From an uncultured Oscillibacter sp. (lineage in GTDB: Bacteria; Bacillota; Clostridia; Oscillospirales; Oscillospiraceae), in contig UQUC01000037.1 in the NCBI GenBank assembly GCA_900544105.1, positions 1-20,685 on the forward strand: a stretch of 20,685 bases of DNA, given 5' to 3'. A program made the position numbers and the translations under genes. This document shows, one piece after another, positions 1 to 5,848 of the stretch. A model generated the notes under the pieces. The model had not been told where the DNA came from. It saw only the letters and a program-made list of their open reading frames with translations, and did no database searches. How positions within the stretch are numbered: position 1 is the first letter of the stretch; each line of letters starts with the position of its first letter.

Positions 1-55
1 AACCCCCGACCTGCTGATTACAAATCAGCTGCTCTACCAGCTGAGCTACACCAGC
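1..55 (-). tRNA. tRNA-Thr (anticodon UGU), partial at left edge
   Basis: Read on the minus strand, the 5' acceptor arm GCTGGTG, the TA spacer and the D-arm GCTCAGCTGGTAGAGC are followed by a 5-bp anticodon stem GCTGA/TCAGC closing the loop TTTGTAA. The anticodon TGT lies at positions 20-22 (complement), which decodes ACA/ACG threonine codons. The variable region and the start of the T-arm (GTCGGGGGTT) are present. The rest of the T-arm and the 3' acceptor strand lie beyond the left edge, so the gene is cut by the window and is not a pseudogene. Confidence 0.95.
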
Positions 56-75
56 AGTTCCCAACAGCAAGGATT

Positions 76-104
76 ATCTTAGCAGAACATTACCGATTTG
101 TCAA
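76..104 (-). promoter_or_regulatory. Promoter of tRNA-Thr
   Basis: On the minus strand there is a perfect -35 TTGACA (99-104), a 17-base spacer and a -10 TAAGAT (76-81). Transcription would start near position 69, about 14 bases before the mature tRNA 5' end. This is the usual layout for a housekeeping sigma-A tRNA promoter. Confidence 0.75.
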
Positions 105-147
105 CAACTTTTTTTCATTTTCGTATTTCTTTTTAGGAGGGATCTGT

Positions 148-333
148 TTGAGCACAAAAAAGCACTCCGTTTCCGCCGTGGTACGCTGCTCCATTTGTGG
201 GCGGGAGATCGCATTGGGAGAGGAATATTGGATCTGTAACGGCACCTTGGCCTGCGCCGACTGTCTATCTGATCTGGCCCGGCAGGAGCTCCTGCCCTGC
301 CGGGTGCTCCGCGGAAAGGAGGATGGACTATGA
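148..333 (+). CDS. Small zinc-ribbon-like protein (61 aa)
   Basis: The start is a TTG codon chosen because a perfect AGGAGG (135-140) sits seven bases upstream; no ATG in frame fits better. The protein has two Cys pairs, C14-x2-C17 and C36-x2-C39, with a further Cys at 30 and 51, so it can form a treble-clef or zinc-ribbon type metal site. No signal peptide or membrane segment is seen. Its stop overlaps the start of the next gene (ATGA at 330-333), so it is the first gene of a tightly coupled three-gene operon ending in a sigma region 4 protein. A role in protein or nucleic-acid contacts with its operon partners is inferred only. I do not recognise a named family. Confidence 0.7.
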   Translation: MSTKKHSVSAVVRCSICGREIALGEEYWICNGTLACADCLSDLARQELLPCRVLRGKEDGL

Positions 334-545
334 CGCTGTTGGAAATGTCTGTTGTCTATGCGGAACACGCAGCTGTGATCCGGAGTCGGATCGTGGAGCT
401 ACGTGGCTTGACCCGGCAGGAAACGGATCCGGAAACCGTCCAGGCTCTCAAGCGCCGGGTGGCGGCGCTGCTGCCCCTGTGGCAGGAGGCCCGGGATCTG
501 GCTAAACTTACCGCTCATTATTATGATAAGGAGGCTCACCGATGA
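330..545 (+). CDS. Small helical protein of unknown function (71 aa)
   Basis: The ATG overlaps the stop of the preceding gene (ATGA), and AAAGGAGG (315-322) lies seven bases upstream, inside the previous coding region. The product is predicted to be all-alpha and is rich in Arg, Glu, Leu and Ala, without Cys, signal peptide or membrane segment. It overlaps the next gene by four bases in the same way. I do not recognise the family. Its place between a metal-binding small protein and a DNA-binding sigma region 4 protein suggests a regulatory partner, but that is inference from position alone. Confidence 0.65.
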   Translation: MTLLEMSVVYAEHAAVIRSRIVELRGLTRQETDPETVQALKRRVAALLPLWQEARDLAKLTAHYYDKEAHR

Positions 546-838
546 ATCAGATCAGTCTGGACGCCAAGGGCGGTCAATTTCTGGCGGATCTGGCCATTTG
601 GCAGCGGGAAAGCGCCCCGGATAACTCCGCAGATCTGGAACGACTGCGGCGGAATCTGCGCTTTGCCCGCCAGCAGGTGCTCACAAAGCGGCAGCAGCAA
701 ATGTTGGACCTTTACTACGATCAGGGCCTCACCATGGGGCAGATCGCCGCCAAGCTCCACCTGAACCGCTCCACCGTCTGCCGCACACTTCAGCGAGCCA
801 GAGAACGGCTTTATGCGTGTCTGCGATATACCTTATAA
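542..838 (+). CDS. Sigma-70 region 4-like helix-turn-helix protein (98 aa)
   Basis: Residues about 46-93 match the sigma-70 region 4 fold: the LTKRQQQMLDLYY segment, then a helix-turn-helix at about 63-86 with GQIAAKLHLNRSTVCRTL and a basic tail. Region 2, needed to bind the -10 element and core polymerase, is absent, so this is not a full sigma factor. The N-terminal 45 residues are helical and unassigned. AAGGAGG (528-534) sits seven bases before the ATG, which overlaps the preceding stop (ATGA). In this class the domain binds DNA or the polymerase beta flap. Such short proteins are common in Clostridia and in their phages and integrative elements. The target is unknown; regulation of its own operon or of the gene downstream is possible but not shown. 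Confidence 0.8.
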   Translation: MNQISLDAKGGQFLADLAIWQRESAPDNSADLERLRRNLRFARQQVLTKRQQQMLDLYYDQGLTMGQIAAKLHLNRSTVCRTLQRARERLYACLRYTL

Positions 839-860
839 GAACAGTTCAGTTAATCTTATA
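834..860. repeat. Imperfect hairpin/inverted repeat after the small operon
   Basis: TATAAGA (834-840) and TCTTATA (854-860) are perfect inverted arms of seven bases around a 13-base centre. The left arm overlaps the stop codon of the sigma region 4 gene. There is no U-run, so it is not a convincing terminator. It lies just upstream of the next promoter's -35 and could be a binding site. Confidence 0.35.
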
Positions 861-871
861 GGCGGTTCGTC

Positions 872-900
872 TTGCGGTCCGTGAGAAAAGCCCGTATAAT
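872..900 (+). promoter_or_regulatory. Sigma-A promoter of the racemase-like gene
   Basis: A -35 TTGCGG (872-877), a 17-base spacer and a perfect -10 TATAAT (895-900) are present. Transcription from about 907 would leave a leader of roughly 168 bases before the chosen ATG at 1075. I see no recognisable riboswitch in that leader. Confidence 0.75.
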
Positions 901-1074
901 AGGGACAGAATCGTTGGTTTTACATAACACACGCCTATCTACGCATCTAAAATTTGGCGAAGAATGCACTTTTTCAAGCGATCCATGTCACGGACGCTCG
1001 ATTTCTCCGTAGGAAAGTGTCCGGATCTGCGGCAGTTTTCTAAAAATCGATCTGAAAAGGAGACAACAACGGAT

Positions 1075-1722
1075 ATGAAACCAATCATTGTCATGGCCGG
1101 AACACCGGTAGATACCCAGATGGGCATGGACTGCCTCAGCACTCAGGGATTGCCCGGCGTCTTTTGTCCGGTATCAGAGGATCCCAACCAGCAGACGGCT
1201 TTTCAGATCTCCTCCACGGAGGAAAAAATCGACACCGTAGTCTCCCTTCTGTGCGCGGCGCAGCGGGAGCATGGCTGCGAAAGAGCCTTCATTTACTGCA
1301 ATTCCCTTTCCGGTGCGCTGGATTTTCAGTTCGTCGCCCGGGAAACCGGCTTGAAAATCGTCACGCCGTTGGACGTTTACCGGCTGCTGGCGCCTAAATA
1401 TCACTCTCTGGCCGTGATTGCCGCCAACGCTCAGGGCACTGCCGGAATCGAGCGGGCCCTGCTCAGCGCCAACCCGGACCTGACCCTGCGCTCTACCGGA
1501 CTTTTGCCGGTGGTGTTGGGGATCGAGGCCGGAGAGGACCCCGATACACTGGTGAAACGGAACCGTCTGCCGGAGCTTGTGAACTGGTATCAGGCCCTGG
1601 GCGCAGAAGCACTGGTGCTTGGCTGCACCCACTTTCCTTATTTCAAAGAAGCTCTCCTCCGACAGATCGCCCTTCCACTCATCGACCCCGCAGAGGAAAT
1701 GCTCCGCCTGCTGAATACCTGA
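1075..1722 (+). CDS. Aspartate/glutamate racemase superfamily protein (215 aa)
   Basis: The Asp/Glu racemase family interconverts amino-acid enantiomers with two catalytic cysteines. Both are visible: C75 in YCNS and C184 in the highly typical LGCTHFPYF. The N-terminal motif is AGTPVDTQMG where glutamate racemase MurI has its DSGxGG signature, and the protein is about 40-50 residues shorter than MurI, so MurI itself is unlikely. A broad-specificity or aspartate racemase, or a related enzyme, fits better. The frame is open back to an ATG at 964, but the extension is basic, unlike the family and has no good ribosome site. The ATG at 1075 has AAGGAG at 1057-1062, a rather long spacing of 12. It has its own promoter and terminator, so it is probably monocistronic. 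Confidence 0.8.
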   Translation: MKPIIVMAGTPVDTQMGMDCLSTQGLPGVFCPVSEDPNQQTAFQISSTEEKIDTVVSLLCAAQREHGCERAFIYCNSLSGALDFQFVARETGLKIVTPLDVYRLLAPKYHSLAVIAANAQGTAGIERALLSANPDLTLRSTGLLPVVLGIEAGEDPDTLVKRNRLPELVNWYQALGAEALVLGCTHFPYFKEALLRQIALPLIDPAEEMLRLLNT

Positions 1723-1734
1723 ATGACGAAAACA

Positions 1735-1770
1735 CCCCGTCAGCCGCAATGCGGCTGACGGGGTTCATTT
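1735..1770. terminator. Bidirectional intrinsic terminator
   Basis: A perfect 13-bp stem (1735-1747 with 1751-1763) closes a three-base AAT loop. On the plus strand it is followed by TTCATTTT; on the minus strand by TGTTTTCG. It lies between two convergent genes (racemase-like and cytidylate-kinase-like) and can serve both. Confidence 0.9.
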
Positions 1771-1775
1771 TGCTT

Positions 1776-2393
1776 TCAGCAGGGGTTGCTGAACAGCTCC
1801 CGGCAGTGTTCTGCCAGCAGCGCCGCCGTGCGGTCAATCCCCAACCGTGCGCTGTTGATACAGATGTCATAATTCTCCGGCAGGCCCCAGGGACGACCGG
1901 TATAATGCGTATAATACTTCTCCCGCTGGGCATCGGTTTTTTCCACCAGTGTCCGGGCGGCCTTTTCATCCAGATTTTCCAGTTCCATCCTGTGATGGAC
2001 CCGCCACTCAAAGGGGGCGCAGATAAACAGGCTCAGGCAATCCACATCCTGCCCGGCCAGCGCAAGATCCGCGCAGCGGCCCACGATGATGCAGTCCTCC
2101 TTCTCCGCCAGTTCCCGGATGATCTCGCTCTGCATCTGAAAGAGCACATCCTCCGCCGACTGCCCCTGCTTGACCTTGGGTCCGCCCTGATAGAACGCCT
2201 TGAACAGCCAGGGGTTGCCAGCCTTTTCATCCTTATCGGCGAACAGCTCCTCCCCTACCTCGGCCCGCTCCGCCGCCAGCTTCAGCAGTTCCCGGTCATA
2301 ATAGGCAAAACCCAGAGACTTGCTGAGCTTCCGTCCGATCTCGCGGCCGCCGCTGCCAAACTGTCGGCCCAATGCGATCACATGCTTTCTCAT
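1776..2393 (-). CDS. Cytidylate kinase-like family protein (205 aa)
   Basis: The N-terminus has a P-loop-like stretch, GRQFGSGGREIG (residues 9-20), followed by a DREL motif near 33. These are typical of the cytidylate-kinase-like P-loop family rather than of true CMP kinase, whose loop reads GPSGAGKGT. The segment CIIVGRCAD near 100 and the Arg-rich EKYYTHYTGRPWG lid-like region also fit. Members are annotated as nucleotide kinases, but substrates are generally unproven. The start is supported by GAGGAGGG at 2403-2410. It lies 22 bases downstream of the tetR-type gene on the same strand with no terminator between, so the two are probably co-transcribed and end at the 1735-1763 hairpin. Confidence 0.85.
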   Translation of the reverse strand: MRKHVIALGRQFGSGGREIGRKLSKSLGFAYYDRELLKLAAERAEVGEELFADKDEKAGNPWLFKAFYQGGPKVKQGQSAEDVLFQMQSEIIRELAEKEDCIIVGRCADLALAGQDVDCLSLFICAPFEWRVHHRMELENLDEKAARTLVEKTDAQREKYYTHYTGRPWGLPENYDICINSARLGIDRTAALLAEHCRELFSNPC

Positions 2394-2415
2394 AGGAACA
2401 CACCCTCCTCGTTTT

Positions 2416-3012
2416 CTATGCGTATACAGCGGCAGAAGCCTTCAGCCGAAGGGCCACGCCGCGAATATAGTCCTGAAACATCATATCGATCCGCCGGGTC
2501 AGCTCCTCCGGCGTCTGGGTCAGCTCACCCCGGAGCCAGCTTTCCACCGCTCCCGCCATCATAATGGTCACCAGGCAGATCACCACTTCCACCTCCGGCG
2601 AATAGGCCGACAGGCCGTTTTCCTCCGCCGTCTGCCGGACGGCCCGATCCACGATGCTGCTGGCATCAGCCTCCAGCAGCCGTTTCAAAGATTCCTTGCC
2701 CAGAGAGTCCAGCGCGCAGAGGCAGACCGCCCGATTCTGATTGATATATTGGAACAGATGCAGAAAGCCGTCCTGCCAGGGGGACACGCCCTGTTGCTGC
2801 TGCAAAAGCTCCAGCGCTTCCTTTTCAAAGGTCCAGCGCAGCAGATCGTAAATATCCGTAAAATAATAGTAAAAATGCTGTCGCCGCATCCCGCAGGTAT
2901 CCATGATCTCCGCCACGGTGATCCGCTCCAGCGGCTTTTGGATCATGAGCTGCTTCAGCGCACCGCTGATGGCTTGGCAAGTGGTCTCGGAGGTTTTATA
3001 CCTTTTTCCCAT
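2416..3012 (-). CDS. TetR/AcrR-family transcriptional regulator (198 aa)
   Basis: Residues about 10-57 form the TetR helix-turn-helix, with ITVAEIMDTCGMRRQHFYYYF as recognition region. The C-terminal part (about 70-190) is helical and resembles the DhaS-like TetR C-terminal class. The family usually acts as a ligand-released repressor of a divergent exporter. That layout is seen here, with the MMPL-type transporter reading away on the plus strand across a 250-base shared region. The ribosome site is weak (GGGG at 3020-3023, minus strand), fitting low expression. The ligand cannot be told from sequence. Confidence 0.9.
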   Translation of the reverse strand: MGKRYKTSETTCQAISGALKQLMIQKPLERITVAEIMDTCGMRRQHFYYYFTDIYDLLRWTFEKEALELLQQQQGVSPWQDGFLHLFQYINQNRAVCLCALDSLGKESLKRLLEADASSIVDRAVRQTAEENGLSAYSPEVEVVICLVTIMMAGAVESWLRGELTQTPEELTRRIDMMFQDYIRGVALRLKASAAVYA

Positions 3013-3028
3013 CTTACAGCCCCATTCC

Positions 3029-3044
3029 GTTAAGTTCTGTTAAG
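3029..3044. repeat. Direct repeat GTTAAG at the tetR start site
   Basis: GTTAAG occurs at 3029-3034 and 3039-3044, ten bases apart, so on the same face of the helix. The pair covers the predicted transcription start of the tetR gene (about 3038). It could be an autoregulatory site; this is inference. Confidence 0.4.
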
Positions 3045-3073
3045 AGTATAGCACAGGTCAAGGGGGCTGTCAT
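3045..3073 (-). promoter_or_regulatory. Promoter of the tetR/cytidylate kinase-like unit
   Basis: On the minus strand there is a -35 ATGACA (3068-3073), a 17-base spacer and a -10 TATACT (3045-3050) preceded by TGC, an extended -10. The leader would be about 25 bases. Confidence 0.7.
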
Positions 3074-3124
3074 TGTTCATTTGCAGGCGGTTTGCATAGA
3101 TTTTAAGAGTTTTTTCAGGACCTG

Positions 3125-3141
3125 TCCAGTCAAAAACTGGA
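3125..3141. repeat. Short inverted repeat in the divergent region
   Basis: TCCAGT (3125-3130) and ACTGGA (3136-3141) flank a five-base centre CAAAA. It lies between the two divergent promoters and could be a regulator site or chance. There is no U-run, so it is not a terminator. Confidence 0.3.
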
Positions 3142-3178
3142 AAATCGCAGAATTCTGACAAATGACCGAATTTGACTG

Positions 3179-3207
3179 TTGCAATTCCATATGTCCGCGG
3201 ATATGAT
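3179..3207 (+). promoter_or_regulatory. Promoter of the MMPL-GLUG operon
   Basis: A -35 TTGCAA (3179-3184), a 17-base spacer and a -10 TATGAT (3202-3207) lie ahead of the transporter. The predicted start near 3214 leaves a leader of about 49 bases. The palindrome at 3191-3204 occupies the spacer and part of the -10. Confidence 0.6.
3191..3204. promoter_or_regulatory. Candidate TetR operator palindrome
   Basis: ATGTCCGCGGATAT is palindromic around CCGCGG, with six of seven base pairs matching. It sits between the -35 and -10 of the exporter promoter, so a bound dimer would block polymerase. TetR-type operators are commonly 14-20-bp palindromes in just this place. Which protein binds it is inferred from the neighbouring tetR gene. 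Confidence 0.5.
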
Positions 3208-3262
3208 ACAAGTGATTTCATGTAAATGTGCTGTTGAAACGCGCCATAGAAAGGGGTCTCTC

Positions 3263-5848
3263 ATGAGCGACCAGCCGAAAAAAAACAATTTTTTTGAAAA
3301 GTTGGCCACGTTTATCGTGGATAAACGAAACCTGATCTTTTTTCTGTACGCCATCGCCATCATCGCCAGCCTGATCACCCAGAGCTGGGTAAAGGTCTGC
3401 GACGATCTGACCCAATATCTGCCGGAGACCACGGAGACCCGCCGGGGCCTGACGCTGATGGAGGATGAGATGAAGACCTATGGCACCGCCCGGATCATCG
3501 TATCTCATGTGACATATGAGATCGCACGGGATCTGGCGGATCAGATCGAAGATCTGGACAACATCTCCTCCGTGGACTTCTGGGACGCAGACAAGTCGGC
3601 GGATGATACCACCCTGCCCTCCGCTGCCAACAAGTCCTATGAGGATTACATGCAGGGAGCCGACGCCCTCATCACCGTCACCTTCCAGGGTGAAAACGAC
3701 GACCAGTCCGCCAAGGACGGTCTGGCCGCTGTGAAGGACCTGCTGGCCCCCTATGACACTTACATCTCTACCGATGTAGGCTACTCCAAATCCGAAACAT
3801 TGAATGAGGAAATGGGCATTATCTTAGTGGTGGCCGCGCTGGTCATCGTGCTGGTGCTGCTGCTGACTTCCCGTTCCTACGCCGAGGTGCCGGTGCTGCT
3901 GCTGACCTTTGTGGCGGCGGCGCTGCTGAACAAGGGTACCAACTTCATATTCGGGGAGATCTCCTTCGTGTCCGATTCCGTGACAGTGGTACTTCAGCTT
4001 GCGCTGGCCATTGACTACTCCATCATCCTGCTTCATCGCTTTCTGGAGGAGCGGGAACACGCCCCGGATGACCGGACGGCCTGCATCATCGCCGTCAGCG
4101 CCGCCATTCCCTCCATCTCCGCCAGCAGCCTGACCACCATTTCCGGTCTGGCCGCCATGATGTTCATGCAGTTCCGCATCGGCTTTGACCTGGGTCTGGT
4201 GCTCATCAAGGCCATCCTGCTGAGTATGCTGGCCGTGTTCACCCTGATGCCCGGACTGCTGATGCTGTTCTCCAAGGCGATGGAGCGGACCCGCCACAAG
4301 AACTTCATCCCCCAGATCAACCGCTGGGGTAAGCTGGTCTACGCCCTGCGTCATGTAGGCGTGCCCGTATTCATCGTGTGCGTGGTGGGAGGCTTCTTTC
4401 TCTCCAACCAGTGCCCCTATGTGTATGGTGACAACGCCGTCATGACCGTTCGCCGCAATGAGCATCAGGCGGCGACGGACCGGGTGGAAAAGGAATTCGG
4501 CACCCAGAACATCATGGCGCTGGTAGTCCCCAAGGGGGACACCGCCAGTGAAAAGGCCGTTTTGAAGGAACTGGGCGGACTGGATGAGGTAGATTATGCC
4601 ATGGGCCTTTCCAATGTGGAGGCCAAGCCCGGCTACTTCCTCACCGACAAGCTGACGCCCCGGCAGTTCTCGGAGATGATGGGTCTTTCCTACGAGGAAG
4701 CCTGCATCCTCTACGCCGCCTATACAGCGGATCAGGAGGATAACTACGGTCCCATCGTGGGCGGCATCGACAGCTATACCGTGTCCGCCATGGATATGAT
4801 CCTCTTTATCTATCAGGAGAAGGAAAAGGGCTATGTGACACTGGACGACGAGGACGAACAGGAGATCAACGATGCCTATGCGCAGATCACCGACGCCCAG
4901 GCCCAGATGCTTGGCCCCAACTACACCCGCATGGTCATGAACCTGAATCTCCCGGAGGAGGGAACCGACACCTTCGCCTTCCTGAAAACCGTCCACGGCA
5001 TCGTGGAGAAATACTACAACGCCGACGATGTGTACTTAGTGGGCAACTCCACCAGTGACTACGACCAGTCCGTTTCCTTCGCCAGAGACAATGTGATGAT
5101 CAGCGTACTGTCCGTGGTATTCGTGGTTCTGGTGCTGGTGTTCACCTTTATGTCCGTGGGTCTGCCCATTCTGCTGATTTTGGTCATTCAGGGCAGTATC
5201 TGGATCAACTTCACCTTCCCCACGGTGCTGCACACCAATATCTTCTTTATGAGCTATCTGATCGTTACCTCTATCCAGATGGGCGCCAATATCGACTACG
5301 CCATCGTCATTTCTACCTGGTATTCCGACCTCAAAACCCGGATGACCCCCAGAGAAGCCCTCATCAAGGCGCTGGACCTGTCCTTCCCCACGGTGCTGAC
5401 CTCCGGCTCCATCCTGTCCGCTGCGGGCTTCCTCATCGGGCAGATCACCACGGAGCCATCCATTGTAGGCATCGGCCAGTGCCTCAGCCGGGGCACGCTG
5501 ATCTCCATGTTCCTGGTCATGTTCGTCCTGCCTCAGATCCTGGTGTTGGGCGACCGGATCGTGGAAAGGACCAGCTTCCAGGTAAAGCTCCCAGCAACGC
5601 CCATCGCTTCTCAGCGTTTCTCCGGCACTACCTTTGTCAATGGCCGTGTCCGGGGGCGGATCTCCGGTTTTGTGGACGCGGAGATCCATGGCGTAGTCAA
5701 GGGCGACATTTCCGCCATTATGTCCTCCGGCAGCTATGATCTGCCGGAAGGCAGCAGCCAACCACCCGAAGCAGGACCGTCCCCGGAGGATACACCGAAC
5801 ACGCCGCCTGCGGATCCTGCCACTGGAAAGGAGGGGGACACCCAATGA
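3263..5848 (+). CDS. MMPL/RND-family exporter with bactofilin-like C-terminal tail (861 aa)
   Basis: The protein has the two-fold MMPL/RND plan: TM1 (about 22-41), a large outside loop (45-184), TM2-6 with ALAIDYSIILLHRF (D251), a second outside loop (about 383-608), then TM8-12 with QMGANIDYAI (D678). The paired Asp residues in membrane helices are in the place of the RND proton relay. MMPL proteins export lipids, amphiphiles or drugs using the proton gradient. After the last helix, residues 794-817 form three eight-residue repeats of the type GxVxGxIx, then a Pro/Ser-rich tail. The ATG at 3263 follows AAAGGGG. The frame is open further upstream, but the extra residues overlap the promoter. 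The stop overlaps the start of the GLUG gene (ATGA), so the two are translationally coupled. Confidence 0.92.
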   Translation: MSDQPKKNNFFEKLATFIVDKRNLIFFLYAIAIIASLITQSWVKVCDDLTQYLPETTETRRGLTLMEDEMKTYGTARIIVSHVTYEIARDLADQIEDLDNISSVDFWDADKSADDTTLPSAANKSYEDYMQGADALITVTFQGENDDQSAKDGLAAVKDLLAPYDTYISTDVGYSKSETLNEEMGIILVVAALVIVLVLLLTSRSYAEVPVLLLTFVAAALLNKGTNFIFGEISFVSDSVTVVLQLALAIDYSIILLHRFLEEREHAPDDRTACIIAVSAAIPSISASSLTTISGLAAMMFMQFRIGFDLGLVLIKAILLSMLAVFTLMPGLLMLFSKAMERTRHKNFIPQINRWGKLVYALRHVGVPVFIVCVVGGFFLSNQCPYVYGDNAVMTVRRNEHQAATDRVEKEFGTQNIMALVVPKGDTASEKAVLKELGGLDEVDYAMGLSNVEAKPGYFLTDKLTPRQFSEMMGLSYEEACILYAAYTADQEDNYGPIVGGIDSYTVSAMDMILFIYQEKEKGYVTLDDEDEQEINDAYAQITDAQAQMLGPNYTRMVMNLNLPEEGTDTFAFLKTVHGIVEKYYNADDVYLVGNSTSDYDQSVSFARDNVMISVLSVVFVVLVLVFTFMSVGLPILLILVIQGSIWINFTFPTVLHTNIFFMSYLIVTSIQMGANIDYAIVISTWYSDLKTRMTPREALIKALDLSFPTVLTSGSILSAAGFLIGQITTEPSIVGIGQCLSRGTLISMFLVMFVLPQILVLGDRIVERTSFQVKLPATPIASQRFSGTTFVNGRVRGRISGFVDAEIHGVVKGDISAIMSSGSYDLPEGSSQPPEAGPSPEDTPNTPPADPATGKEGDTQ

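Noticed and set aside
1..838. Genomic island integrated at tRNA-Thr
   Set aside because: Integration normally uses the tRNA 3' end, which points off the left edge. The small operon lies on the 5' side, and no integrase or repeat of the tRNA end is seen.
964..1074. Upstream ATG extending the racemase-like protein by 37 residues
   Set aside because: The extension is basic and unlike the family and has no good ribosome site; AAGGAG precedes the inner ATG.
907..1074. Riboswitch in the racemase leader
   Set aside because: Leader length is suggestive, but I could match no known riboswitch core and found no terminator or sequestering hairpin by eye.
1075..1722. Glutamate racemase murI
   Set aside because: It lacks the DSGxGG N-terminus and is too short; only family membership is supported.
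3824..4996. 390-codon minus-strand frame inside the exporter gene
   Set aside because: The translation is His/Gly/Gln-rich, as expected from the complement of a GC-rich membrane protein gene; no ribosome site or family.
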